Of a stretch of 64,000 nucleotides of DNA, positions 51,832 through 64,000 are shown piece after piece. Position 1 is the stretch's first letter. Each line of letters begins with the position of its first letter. The stretch spans positions 5,209,177 to 5,273,176 of the forward strand of contig CM046844.1 in the NCBI GenBank assembly GCA_025618425.1, written 5' to 3'. A model generated the notes under the pieces. That model saw only the letters and a program-made list of their open reading frames with translations. It did no database searches and had not been told where the DNA came from. The stretch is from Heliocidaris tuberculata. Lineage: Eukaryota; Echinodermata; Echinoidea; Camarodonta; Echinometridae. The position numbers and the translations under genes were made by a program.

Positions 51832-51914
<83 letters not shown>
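51832..51914. repeat. compound (TG)n(AG)n microsatellite
   Basis: About 25 TG units run directly into about 16 AG units. It is likely length-polymorphic. Confidence 0.95.
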
Positions 51915-51919
<5 letters not shown>

Positions 51920-54832
51920 GAAAAAGATTTGTGTTTACTGGTATTGTAATAAGCAACATGTGGAATCGTGAAAATGGCAAAATAAAATACAAAACCACAG
52001 ACTGAAGACAAATGCACATAAAATACAGATGTCTATGGGGCGTTTTGAACCATTTTTTTTTGGGGGGGGTTGTAAAAAACAAAACAAAAAACTTACGATT
52101 TAGGTTCATAGGTTCAGTTTATTGTCCATTCATTCATGGAAATTTGTTGCATTTACATGGAAAGGTTATAAACAAACTTAGATCTATACGTAAATACATT
52201 AATGCATCGATAAACTTGTATTTAAATTCGTATTCAAAACGCAGTTTTTTAAACGCGCTAACCCTGCTTTTTAGTGATTTTAGTTCAAAGTCAATTACAA
52301 TCACAAAACATACGATTCCCAGCAAGTTTTCGTATTTGAGATCAAGAAAACCCTTGCAATAATCACCAAAAACATCACAATGATAATGATATTGATCAAA
52401 GCAAACGAAGTAATTTTCATTTTCACCTGATGAATAATACCGAAGGGTTTTCAGGCAGATTATCGCGGAATTCAGTTTTATTGCGAGCATGGCTTAGGTA
52501 AAGGAGGGTATGTACTACCCCCCCCCCCCCCCCCCCCCATATCAGTCGGCAAATTTAGATGTAAAACAATTCGGCATCTTCTGGATAAGATGAGTTAGAG
52601 AGAGAGGGAGGGAACAGACGGAAAAGGGAGAGGATTAGAAAAGAAAAAGAAAAAGAGACCATATTTAAAGTGGTGATAGAGAGAAAGAGACAGAGAGGAA
52701 GAGAGAGAGAAATTGACAAGGAGAATATGTACGTGTATATTAAAATGAAAGAGTCAGTATGAATTTAAAGATCTATGTGTTAAGAACATGAAGAAGGGAG
52801 CAACGTAATATTGGCAAATACATATTTATAGGGACCTGCACAAAATACAAAATACATGTACACTTTTGATCAGTTTCTCACAGCTTAAGAATGCGATAAA
52901 CAAATTCTAGTGACAAAAAGCAAATTATTCGTCTTCCAAAATGATTAACTGCGGTTAGAACATTTCCTTTCAAAATAATAATTGCTTTATTTACTGCAAG
53001 CTCAAGAATACGATCAACAAATATTACTGTCCACATGAAACGTTCATGCTGCAGCATTTCACAATAATTGCTTGCGGTCACAGAGGGTTTCCGATCAAAT
53101 TAAATTCTCAATAATGTCTTTTTTTATTCAACTTTTTTACCAGTGATTTAATACCGTTTCATGTCGTTTAATTCCAATTCCACACATCAGTGCATGCATA
53201 TAGTACATAATAGACATACAATGCATAACATTATGTTCTTACATCTTTTCAAATTATTTCAAAGGGTAAAAAGCTGGATGCAAATCATGCATTTGTATGA
53301 TCAAAACATTTTTGAAAATGAGGGAAAAGACAATCCATAAGGCGGGTTGTTGTGGTATAGTTATAGGTTTTCTAAACCACATTCTTTGAAGTAAATTGAA
53401 ACAAGATTGTACTTGAAAGTAACGCTGAAAGCATTGTAAAGTTAAGAGAACAGGGGCGTCCCTCCCGAGTATTACTGGGACCTTAGCTTCCCCTTCCCCT
53501 TTTGATTTAGAGATTCTGTTTATTATAATCCCTTTTTATCTGAATAGTATCTTCCTATCTTATCCTATATTTCGTTTTCAAGGGTATTATTCAACCATTT
53601 TTGGCCATGAAGAAAACATTGTGCGTCAAAGTTGTTTTAGTACATACAGCTATAAGATGAAACAAATACCCGTTAAACTGTTTCTCCAAATTTGTTGTTA
53701 AATTATTGTTGTAATATTGACATTTCCCGAAATTCACTCAGAAAACAGACGAAGTTGCTTCAGCTTTTAACACGCATTAAGATAATCCTTTTGACTATAT
53801 AACTCTCCATTATATGCTATTAGATATAGAGATGAACTCATGCTAATTCAATCCCCTTATTTTTACCCAAATGATCCAAATTATTGACCCATTGACTACT
53901 GAATTCTCCAATTCACATTGAGTTAATGCAGAGAACACCTGATTCCAGTAGGCAACCGGTTAAATCGTAACTTTGACGACTATGATATCATAACCGGTAC
54001 AACAAAATATGTCTGACTTCGTGCTGTTTCTCACGTCCACATATTGTTCTTGTGATTTTCTGCAACATAATATTTGATCATCTAATTGTTAAATACCTCA
54101 GTTAATCACTTAATCATTCCTTCTTTATCAAACAAGTTCTCTTAAAGAATTACGTGTAGGGGTATTTCCTTGTAATAAACACCGCCTCCTTTGTGTAATT
54201 TTGATATTTTCATGTGATGATGACGTGTTATTTTTTAAATGTAACCACAATAAGGTATTGCATTGTGACTTTGTATTGCTTCGCCCAAAGACTACTAGTG
54301 CTGGCTGATTATATTTAAGAATGTAATATACAAATGTTCATCAGCTTGACAAAAACAACCTGATTTGATACTAACAATGTATCATTGTAGTAGTAGATCC
54401 AGATTCTCTAAGTTTAATTTTATGATCCTCATATTCAATTTATTTCTTTCATCAAATATAAATAATGGGGTCGATATTAATTTTAACAGACAAACTGAAG
54501 GGAAAGCAATTTTTTCCTTCCAAACACTGAATTCGGGACCTTATTTTCATAAACAGATGACTTCCGTTTTTAGTTCATTATTCTCACATGGTCAATGGTG
54601 AATTCCAACTTGATTTTATATACTTTGCAAGGCTCCTGGAGCATTTAAAAATGGGCGGGGTGGGGTAAACTCAAGATAAAAGCCAAATCTCCCCACTTTT
54701 ATTAAAACTGTCGACTCATCCACTCATCGTTACATTATGAGGAAGAGTCGGAGTCGAAGTGGATATGAATAAGCCTGTGGTATAAATAGCACACCTTGAA
54801 TACAACTCTTGAACTCAATTTATTCAACTGAC

Positions 54833-54836
<4 letters not shown>

Positions 54837-54889
<53 letters not shown>

Positions 54890-54907
54890 TTTTTTTTTTT
54901 TTTTTTT
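54837..54907. repeat. (CT)n tract followed by poly-T
   Basis: About 25 CT units end in a run of about 20 T. A minus-strand frame across it encodes only Arg/Glu repeats. Confidence 0.9.
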
Positions 54908-55030
54908 CTTTCTTGATGAGTAATCGGTCAAGCCGACAGATTGGCGGTGTTACCTGTCCCTTCTTCACGTCCATTTCCATGAAGGTCTCTTCTCTTTTTA
55001 TTGACGTGGGCATGAGGCATGACCCATCAT

Positions 55031-55481
55031 CAGTGGCGTATCCAGGGGAAGGCGAGAGAGGGGAGGGGGATATGGGGGGGGGGGGCGTTTGCCCCTATAT
55101 TTTTGTGGTCGTCGATCTCCCATAGCCTGCACTTCACGTACTGCGCGATGATATCGTGCTGTATATGTTTGGGTCACGCAGCTCAAGAAACAGAAGCACA
55201 TTTGGATTTTTAAAAAGTGCCCAACATGATGACACTTATGTCATCCGAACCAATTTTGGACTATGATTTCCCCAACTGAGTGATATTTTGTTCAGTTATA
55301 ATATTTTTGCGATATCTATGGGCAAAATATTTCATATTTTGAAAAACAAAATTTACTATTTCGATTTGCCTATAACATACATCCAAGCTTTACCTACTTT
55401 TTCTTTTATAAGTGAATGTGTACAAATTCTGGCTTGCCAGCACCACCTCCATTTCAAAATCCTGGATCCGCCAGCCCACTG
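55031..55481. mobile_element. hAT-like MITE
   Basis: The left end is CAGTGGCGTATCCAGG; the right end is CCTGGATCCGCCAGCCCACTG, complementary apart from a small insertion. A G-run follows the left end, as in similar invertebrate hAT-type repeats. No clear 8 bp target duplication was seen. Confidence 0.55.
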
Positions 55482-55545
55482 ATCAAGATGAGTGATTCGA
55501 ACAGTTATCCAGCCCTCCCTTAGACGGTACCCAAGTCAACTCTAA

Positions 55546-56004
55546 CAAGGGGCGTAGCTAGAACATTTCGAATGGGGTGGGATAATTATCATGTCACACA
55601 TAAAAAATTCCCCCCAAAATAGTTCTGACAGAAAAAGTAAATTTGCAAAGAAGTAGCACAAGATTCTCAGATTTCAAAATTTGCCTAATACCCCCCCCCC
55701 AAAAAAAAAAGAGAGAGAGAGAGAGAGAAGGGGGGGGGAGGGTTCTCTTCCCGAATATGGAAGAGGAATACACACGAGAACAGGGAAGAGAAATAGAAAA
55801 GGGAAACCATCTAATGAGTTCATTTTCAGCGATCCCCCCCCCCCCCCCCCGGTTCGGCAAAGAGTTATCTTGCCGAATTGGGAGAAAGGCAGTCCTAATA
55901 GCTACACATTTAACCCCATCACTTCTGATTTTTTTTGGAAAGATTTTTAGGGGCATCTCCCCCACCCCTCCGGCCCCTTCCCACCCCCTTTAGTGGAGCC
56001 CCTG
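55546..56004. mobile_element. possible hAT-like MITE
   Basis: CAAGGGGCGTAGCTAG on the left and the complement of CAGGGGCTCCACTA on the right bracket about 460 bp with poly-C and GA tracts. The ends are diverged and no target duplication is clear, so the limits are tentative. Confidence 0.4.
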
Positions 56005-57719
56005 TGTTTTAGATCCCTCAACCCAAGTGAATACATATAGGCCTGTCTATATACGTCATTCCACTCCTTTGAATAATGTTTCACATCCCGTCAAACCTTC
56101 CGCTCCTAATATAGCAGTACACCAGGGAGGACGATCAATATTTATTTTTCTCGATAAATTCGACGACTTCGGTTTTCTTTCTATTGATTTTATAGATTCA
56201 CATCAGGAATTGATCTGGGCCTAGATACTTACTCACATCAGGAATTGATCTGGGCCTACTTACTCACCTGGTATTCACCGTAGACAGTACAAGGTAGAAT
56301 TTTAGACCCAACGATGTAAAGAGTGTGTCGCTAGTCGTAGTCTTTCACAAAATCATGTAGGGCCGCCGCTATCGACAAATGTGTGGTTTTTAAAGCTAGA
56401 TCATATATATCAGTAAATTAAAATACAAGCAAACAACAACAAACAGCAAATAAACAAATAAACAAACGAAGGAAACACCGATGACTTTTACCTCTCCCTT
56501 TTTTTAAGGGGATAGGATGGCGTGGTGTCATGTTGGAATTAAATTTTAAATGATCGGAAACTATTCTTTTTGCGTCGCTTTATTTTGCTTTGCTTTTAGA
56601 AAAATTCTATCACTCGTCTGAAAATTTCGGCCTTTTATCTTATTCCGGTTACAGAATATAAAGATAAGGTATTAGTATATCACATCATATCCAGATTTGT
56701 AAATAAGACCAATATTCCAACTTCGTGGGAAATCATCTTAAAACAATAGCACGTTATCATTTCTTATAGCTCTCTTGTCTGCTATATAGCGTATCCCACT
56801 TTCATATGAAGCCCCCTATACCCGGTCCATTTTACACTCCTATTCCTTACACCTTTCCCTAGAGAAATTAACTCCTGTTTTGCCCTCCACTCCTTCTTTT
56901 TACCTCTTCCTTTTACCTATATTTCTCAGGTGTAAGATCCCCCATGTACCCCCAAATCGACCCCTGTCATTCTCAGAGTGGGTAATGACCGCCAACACAC
57001 CCCTCCTTCAATCTATCATATTTATGCATCATGTTATTCCTTACCTTCCTATCCTCCCCCCCCCCCCAACCCTTTTTCAGTTGGCATCTCCCCCTGCGTC
57101 TTACCTATCAATCACCTGATCGCAGAACGACATCCACGCTCCTTGAACATCACCCTCCATCTCCGCTTTACCTTTCTTAATCACAGTAAAAAAAAAAGTT
57201 TCTTATCACCCCTAGTTCTACCCCCCCCCCCCCCCCCCCCCTCCCTCCAGTGCTCTCCTCCTCTCATGTCTGCCTGTAATGTATAAATTCAAATGCATAT
57301 TCAAAAACAGTGTATTGGGTTCAATCACACTTGATCAAAATAGGAAATTAACAAAAATTAAAGTAAAGTAAAAATGCTATACAGAAATACAGCAGTTTAT
57401 TGAAATCACATTATAAGAAATGGTAGACAGCAGTGTCAAAATCACAATACTAGAAATTGTCTCCAAGAAATACATTGTTATGTAGAGTTTCATAAGAATG
57501 ATTCGGTTTAATGGTTTGTTAAAGCGCAGGGGGCCTTTGGAAAATAGTTTTGCATAACTGAACAGGCCAACCCTGCAACATAAAAATAATACGACAAAAT
57601 AAATCATAAATCATAAATGATAGAAATATACATATGGTACTGACTTGAGCCCCAATTACATAACAGAGACGAAAACTATATCCTCAACACCTAAAAGTAC
57701 GGTAATGTTGATTACTGGT

Positions 57720-58140
57720 CATGCATTGCATTGCGGAAGAAACTGTCTAGAAGTTATTGGAGGATGTATAAATTATGTAGGAAATAACTGTGCATTGTGA
57801 GATTATTGGAGGCTGTATAAATCATGTAGGAAATAACTGTGCATTGTGAGATTTGGAATCATCAAAATGATATTAAATTAGCGTAATCTTGATTTTTTTT
57901 AAATCAGAAACAGTGAAAAACACTGCATACATTTATGGGTATATGACTACACAAGTTTTGAACCATTTCTAGCCAAATTTAGAATTATAATTATGAGTGT
58001 ATTTAAAGAGCAATTATTTTCATGTGAAACTGCTACCAATAATACTCTTCCACGTAGGAATATAAAGAATGAGAAAGCTCGCAAACTATTTTTCACCTTT
58101 AGCAAATACCTACAGTGGGCAATACCTCTACCCATTCTAA
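57720..58140 (+). repeat. dispersed repeat family, copy C
   Basis: It is homologous to 30830-31205 in the same orientation (GGAATCATCAAAA, GGGTATATG, AAAGAGCAAT, ACTATTTTTCACCTTT-like blocks). It contains a 49 bp tandem duplication at 57754-57851 not found in the other copies. Confidence 0.6.
57754..57851. repeat. 49 bp tandem duplication
   Basis: Two copies of a unit starting TTATTGGAGG differ at two positions (A/C and T/C), implying a fairly recent duplication. Confidence 0.88.
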
Positions 58141-59553
58141 ATTTATTGTGATAGCTCATACCTAGCCCCATTCCGATAATTACACCATCCCTCCCCCATT
58201 AATGTTAGTATTATAGTCCTGATTCGGTAAGTGAATTGTGTTACACACCCACCCCTCCACGGACAGGGGCCCAGTGGGTACGTGCCCTCAGTCGAATGGC
58301 GAGAAATGTTCAAAATTTTAACAGAAATAATGCATGGGAGAGGGGGAGGAAACGTGAAAAGGAGACCCCTTCAATACGCCCCCCCCCCTTCGATTGCCTT
58401 GTTCATTCGCATTTCATTAAACTCGTAGGTCCAGTGCCCCCTCAGTGACTGGATCCATGCTATGCCCCTGCCTCCCCGCTTCCCCCGGTAACCCTCTATC
58501 GATCATTCCAACCCAGACGCGGGGCTTCTATCGCACAGGTATGACTAATCGGTCAAGACATCTCCAGTTCAAGTCCTCTTCTACCTGTATATCATTACGT
58601 ATGCATGCCATTTCCATGTACCTGGTACAGTACAAACCGTCTCATAAAACGGAAGGAGAGCGAAAAATAGTGATCCGTTGAGGACAGGTGGAACTAAGAG
58701 AGGCCGTTGTTGTTAACGTTGTTGTTTTGTATGTTGCTGTTGTTGAGCCCTCAAGTGAGTGATTTGATATCAAAATTAATAAAAGATCAGTCAAAAGTAT
58801 TGTACCCTACAATACATTTTGGTATAACTATATAAATCCGCCATCAACGTGAGCCTAGGACTCTGTCAAGAACTCCTTTACCATGTCTGTTGACCTTATT
58901 GCACCGTATGGAATAGGGATTGTAGGGAAAACATTCTTATCGTCATCATTTAGTTTCAATAAGATTCCGAGTCGAATTGTTGTCGTTTTCCATTCTTTTT
59001 TGTCATTTTGTTCGGTGGAATTTCGGCCAGAGAGATGTAGGGAGAGATGGCGTGTGCGATGTTTAGAGGGTATAATGACTTCACAAAGAGACAACAAGTT
59101 ATATCATTGTTTCCACACACACCTCATTGTCATTGTATTTCCTGCCAGCAAAATAGGGAAAATGCAGCTCCATAATCCTCAAATTCCAGAAACATTCAAC
59201 AATTAAAAAAACATTATATTTGACATGGCGCGGTATAAATGTTCACTATTATTATTATTAATATTATTATTATCATATAACAGTGCTTGTCGAATTACAA
59301 ACATATTGGCTACTATGGCTAACTGCAGTTAGAATGTAACGGAATGTGACATTTTTTGAGACACATGCACTGTAGCGGTGATGAGTCTCACACCTGCATG
59401 AGAGAGAACATGTGACGCCTCCCTTCAGACTCGGCACTTATCTCCTGACCCAACCAGCCTCATTGAATTTCATCAAAATTATTCAGTGTGCTTCATCTAT
59501 TATACACTTCTCCTGCTGACTTGTTGCTTACTCTCTCACTTCATGGAGGACCT

Positions 59554-59556
<3 letters not shown>

Positions 59557-59613
<57 letters not shown>

Positions 59614-59619
59614 CAAGAG

Positions 59620-59660
<41 letters not shown>

Positions 59661-59668
59661 GGAGAGAG
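59557..59668. repeat. GA-rich microsatellite
   Basis: A pure GA run of about 54 bp is followed by imperfect GA/GAAA repeats. The Arg/Glu-rich and Leu/Ser-rich frames here are artefacts. Confidence 0.92.
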
Positions 59669-61606
59669 GGAGGGAAGGAGGGAGGGAGAGTGGGGTGATA
59701 TACAGAACGGTACAGAGTTGGAAAATAGAATAATGACTTTAAAATTGGAGAAAGATGGAATATGGACAAATTTCTTAAGATTAAATTTTAGGCCTATAAA
59801 GCTCAAAAACCATTCGTACAGGGGCCTATCTCTTTATATATAAGGAAAGCACATTATTCAAAATTTGTAATTTCCTTTTCTCATCCAGAGACGAAGTTAC
59901 AGAATGGATCCAATACTAAAGTAATAATTCTACAGACTTTATGACGTACGACAATGGTATTCGATCATTACAATAACTGTGATTGGAAAAGTACACACGG
60001 CACTGAATTTGGAAATTACTTTTTATTAACTTCCATAGTACGTCTACTAGGTTCCATCCTGCACTACCCCCCCCCCCCCCCCACTCCTTCTTTGCTGTAA
60101 CTGCATATTTGAAGGCTTAGCTCTTCATGCTCTTGGCCAGACGAAGTCCCACCCTTCGCATGTTACCCATGTTGCAGCGCACTGCTCTATCCACCCATAC
60201 TCAAATTCAATCACCATAATAAGAAGCGACTGTCCACCATGTGCGAGCCTCCCTGACCAACGGAATATTCCATCCCTTCCTTTATCCTAAAATACATCTT
60301 AGCAGCGGTCAATGTCCGAATCTTGCATCGGGCAGACATCATCCTATGATCACAATGACCATGAACGTACACTGGTTCAAGCGCGGAAATGCCTCTCCAT
60401 ATCAGAGAACTTCCGAGTAGACAATATACCTCGGGATATTGGTATGGCGGCAAAAATCAAGAGGCTCTAAGAATTAGATGCTTCTTTAGAACTGAAATTA
60501 ATCCATATTGGACATTTCTGATACCCAGCTATGGACGCTCTAAAAACACATTTTGAAACTCTGTGTTTTGAGATCTCCTTTGAAACGAAATATCAATTAG
60601 TTCTCATATTCTCCCTCTGTGTTTTCCCATTATCTAGCACATAATTTGCGTTTTCATATTCATTAAAAAAAAAAATTAAAGAAAAAAGCGTTGCATTCAG
60701 TGAATTTGATATCAAATTATGAAATAATGTTCTTTACAATCGTCTTGGAAAATGAACATTATGTGAAAATTTCTACCCCCCCCCCCCGACCCAGTCAAAT
60801 TCTCTACCTGTTTACAATAATATAAACTGAAAATCAAAAGAACATAGATATTAAATGAGTTACTTATTTTCTGTTCACAATAAAATTTTGGTTTATTAAA
60901 TTGGTTTCCGTTTCATATAAACATGTAGACTTTATGATCATTAACATAATTGTGATAATCATAGTCATGTAATATCTGATTTTATTCTCCCATACACTTG
61001 AAACCCAACATCCCAATTATTCTAGTTCTCTTTCAGGGATGGGCCAATCCTGCTGGGAGAAGTGCCATTGAAAATCACATGAACATGATGTGATTTGATT
61101 GATGATACATATTGATTCAAGGATTAAATATAAAACAATGTAATAACTTTGTATATATCAAACGAACAATACAAAGATAAGGGTATTAAGAAGAGTACAA
61201 AATAATTTACACAAACGGATCATTATTGAGTTAACATTATACGGAAGGGCATGCTAAGAAAGCCATGCTTGTATTATGATGCATGGCCCAAAGACTAAGT
61301 TTTTTAGAATTTGGTCGAACAAATTATAACAATTGAATAAGGTGGCGAAAATTACAAACAAAATTACGGTATGCCTACATAGGTTTATATTATGAAAAGA
61401 AAGAGAGAGAGAGAGTTGTAAAATAAGAGACCGGAAATAGAAAGGAAGAGAGGATGAGAATAAATATTTGTTTTTAGATGCATCAGATATAGAAATGATT
61501 ACGGGGGCATCTATAGACCATTTTGAAGGGGGGTCAGCGGAAAATTTTCTAAGAAACCCCAACCCTCGAAAAAGTAAAATATGCATGAAAAAAATCGATA
61601 TCATTT

Positions 61607-61980
61607 GCAGGATCAGAAGTATGGAATAGTCTGCCGAAAGATATCAGAAGAAAATGCTCTTTCCATTCATTCTGTACAGCTACAAAAGATCATTTATTAA
61701 AAGAGTATATTCAACACCCATTGTAAATACCTTCTTGCTCGTCTAGTGTAGATATTAGCTACTCTATTTTATGTCATAGAATCTTTTTACAAGTATTGTA
61801 TTCCATTTATAATGTAAGTGTATTATTCATATTTGTCTCAAGGGCGTCACGCCCTACTAGCAGTATATTGCTATCTAGTGGTGTCCTATTACCAACGATT
61901 TGTTTTTCAAATGTATACTATATTGTGATCAATTTTTGGTAATAAAGTTCTTTCATTCATTCATTCATTCATTCATTCTT
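61607..61980 (+). mobile_element. 5'-truncated LINE: ORF2 C-terminus and 3' tail
   Basis: The frame from 61607 reads GSEVWNSLPKDIRRKCSF and ends in TAA at 61724-61726, 39 codons in. The WNSLP.DIR pattern is the usual C-terminal end of reverse-transcriptase ORFs in CR1/L2/Rex-like LINEs. A 3' UTR of about 230 bp follows, ending in an (ATTC)n tail (61953-61979), typical of non-LTR insertions. Upstream sequence is unrelated, so this is a dead truncated copy. Confidence 0.8.
61953..61979 (+). repeat. (ATTC)n LINE tail
   Basis: About six ATTC units terminate the LINE fragment. Confidence 0.9.
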
Positions 61981-62143
61981 TATATCTTTCTTTCATTCAA
62001 AAATAGAGAGAATAATAAGATAGGAAGTGGTGAGAATGAGAAAGGGAGTAATAGAAGGGTGAGAGAGAGAGAGAGAGAGAGAGAGGAGCAAAATTGAATT
62101 ATAGACATCATAATTTTAAAAACATGGTTGTGAGCACGTTCAG

Positions 62144-62300
62144 GGCCCCATTGCATAAAACTTACCATTAACGGTAACTTTGCCATCAATGGTAACTCCC
62201 ATGGAAACCTTGATTTTGATTGGCTGTTGAGTGATGTTACCATGGTAGTTACCATTGATAGCAGAGTTACTATTAATGGTAAGTTTTATGCAACGGGGCC
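62144..62300. mobile_element. palindromic MITE, copy 2 (Harbinger-like ends)
   Basis: It is the inverse of 18557-18713, with ends GGCCCCATTGCATAAAACTT and the complement of GGCCCCGTTGCATAAAACTT. CAG lies immediately outside both ends (62141-62143 and 62301-62303), a 3 bp target duplication. A GA microsatellite lies about 60 bp upstream. Confidence 0.8.
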
Positions 62301-62303
62301 CAG

Positions 62304-63858
62304 GTCCAACAGAGAGTAAATTATAAGATTATGATTAGGAATTGAGACATTAGAAGTGAAGAGCAACAGAGAGATTGAGTGAAAACAAGCAGAGTTGAAG
62401 GAAGAGATAATGGAATAAAAAGAAAGAGGATCGGAGAGAAGAAAAACAGAAGACAGGCGGAAATAGAGGGGGGTGAAAAGGGGGAAAGAAAACGTCAGAA
62501 TGAAAACAAATATTGTATATAAGACAGTTTACATATACATGTAATTAGGGGCGGACTGGGACTCAAATTAGAGTAGGGATTTCAACGCAACCGGCCCTTT
62601 TTTCTTCTTCTTCTTCTTTCTTCTTCTTTTTTTTTTTTTTTTTTGTTTTTGTTTTGTTTTTTTTGTTTTTTTTTGTTGACCGGCCCTTTTTAACCAAAAT
62701 ATTGACCGGCCTATGGCCAGTCGGCCCCAGCATGTAGCAACAGCAAATTATAGGCCCTATAAAGGTAGGTTTAAAATTCTACAATCATGAAACACAGGGA
62801 AATCAATTATTGGTTAAACTACTTTGAAGAAAAAGTTTACAAATGCGCCACTATGATGTCTTTAAGCATCCTCCCAGCTCTGCACTTTCTTCCCAGGTAA
62901 GATGACCATATACATACAGAGATGTACAGGTTTTATTAACAAGAGAATAATGATAATTTTTTTATCATCATACCCCCTCCATTTTGATGACCAATGAAAG
63001 TATAGATGGAGGCATTGTCCTTTCTGCAGATCGTTATATATCAAATAATCTATTTACGTTATTCTTCGTGGTATTTTTCAATACATCAACACCCTAAATT
63101 GTGAACTTGCTGAAAAACGGATGAAAGCAGGTTTTCGCACTGTGTTTACATTGATGAAACCAAACAAAGATAAAACAAACACTAGCGTAAAGAATTTATC
63201 ACCGAAATTGGCTAAGTACTGCTAGAAACTACTTATCAGAACGCTTTATAATTATGTGGTAAAATATTTTTCAAAATACAAAAAACAAAAACAAAAACAA
63301 AAACAGCTTACAGGTTGAAAATTTTCAAAGATATCCTAACCTAAAAACGGATAACCGAAGGCTGAATGTGAAGGTAACTCCATCAATAATAATGCGATCT
63401 ATGAATAATAATTTTAAAAGATCAAAGAAGAGGGAGAAACATCAGCCTTTTGAAGAATTCCAGCTCTTGCAAATCCTCGCTAAATCCTCGCGGTATGAAA
63501 TATCATTACGTACAATTTGGGAGCTTGTCAATCACAATAATCTCCTTCAGCAGCGGAGCTGCTGAGAAAGATTCATGATCCAACCTTCAAACTAAATGAC
63601 CCCCCCCCCCCCCCAAAAAAAAAAAAAATAGAAAAGAGACGAGATAAAAACTAAAGGGTGAGGGAGAACGTGAACATGAGAAGAACAATTTTCTAAACAT
63701 TATCATCGTCATCATCATCATCATCATTATCATCATCGTATTCATCGTCATTACTATCAAGATCATCATCGTCATCGTCATCATCATCATTATCATCATC
63801 ATCATCATCATCATAATCATGGATATCATTATCATCATCATCTTCCTCTTCTTCATCG

Positions 63859-63892
<34 letters not shown>

Positions 63893-64000
63893 GCTTATTA
63901 TCATCATCTTCATCATGCTTATTATCATCATCATCATCATCATCATGGTTATCAGTATTATCATCATCATCCTCATTATCGTCATCCTCATCATAAGCAG
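62304..64000. other. intergenic stretch
   Basis: It contains GA-rich DNA (about 62340-62510), a TTC/poly-T tract (about 62601-62680) between GGCCCTTTTT-type motifs, a C/A run (about 63600-63630) and a terminal CAT-repeat block. No gene is supported. Confidence 0.5.
63697..63996. repeat. (CAT)n trinucleotide block
   Basis: About 300 bp of interrupted ATC/CAT repeats run almost to the window end. The Met-rich minus-strand frame here is purely compositional. It lacks the conserved box seen in the ATC satellite at 33-34.5 kb. Confidence 0.92.

Larger units (their letters stand above)
49436..55030. other. intergenic stretch
   Basis: It holds C-runs (about 49743-49765 and 52518-52539), a G-run (about 50772-50786), GA-rich DNA (about 50960-51180 and 52600-52730), a hairpin with 11 bp arms CAAGGAGTTAT (51766-51790), a TG/AG compound microsatellite and a CT tract. 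AGGGTGGACTTCCCCTTTAA near 51694 looks like one end of a TTAA-targeted MITE without a visible partner. No gene is supported. Confidence 0.5.
56005..61606. other. intergenic stretch
   Basis: It contains a 35 bp tandem duplication (56198-56265), C-runs (about 57058, 57222, 58379, 60067 and 60776), dispersed repeat copy C, a GA tract (59557-59668), and GC-richer blocks at about 58230-58560 and 60110-60460. No protein or RNA gene is supported. Confidence 0.5.

Noticed and set aside
63587..63994. 135-codon Met/Ile-rich frame
   Set aside because: It is a translation of the CAT-repeat block.

Overview
This window looks like nuclear genomic DNA from an invertebrate deuterostome, most likely an echinoderm and probably a sea urchin. 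The basis is a Ski/SnoN protein clearly homologous to, but divergent from, the vertebrate one, an AT-rich and exon-poor sequence, and a dense repeat dialect: scattered TACATGTA and GTAGGCCTAC palindromes, many poly-C tracts and many small inverted-repeat transposons. The species is an inference; no marker here fixes it.

Only one protein-coding exon can be supported. It is the first coding exon of a Ski/SnoN-family transcriptional co-repressor of TGF-beta/SMAD signalling on the minus strand (47669 down to 46665), ending in a clean phase-0 splice donor. Everything from 46664 down to 1 is then best read as ski intron 1, at least 46 kb long, since no later Ski exon (coiled-coil C-terminal half) was recognised. 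Positions above about 47.75 kb are the 5' flank of ski and intergenic DNA.

The rest is repeats and non-coding sequence. The clearest are three copies (one inverted) of a 390-410 bp TTAA-flanked piggyBac-like MITE (2459, 25368, 37973); two more TTAA-flanked MITEs (6857, 28419); a two-copy element whose ends pair (18557, 62144); a 138 bp element with 40 bp arms (30671); a 101 bp TA-flanked element (25826); a 228 bp element with a 9 bp target duplication that carries an interstitial telomere-like TTAGGG run (12519); a 4.3 kb TA-flanked element with long inverted ends that encloses an ATC-rich satellite (31951-36250); a hAT-like insertion nested inside it (35145); and a 5'-truncated LINE tail (61607). 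Microsatellites and poly-C/poly-G runs fill much of the remainder.

No rRNA, convincing tRNA, CRISPR array, phage or bacterial-type operon is present. I did not find a new multi-gene biological system. The most unusual objects are the satellite-bearing 4.3 kb inverted-repeat element and the telomere-repeat-bearing MITE. Coordinates of repeats were worked out by eye and may be off by a few bases where arms are diverged.
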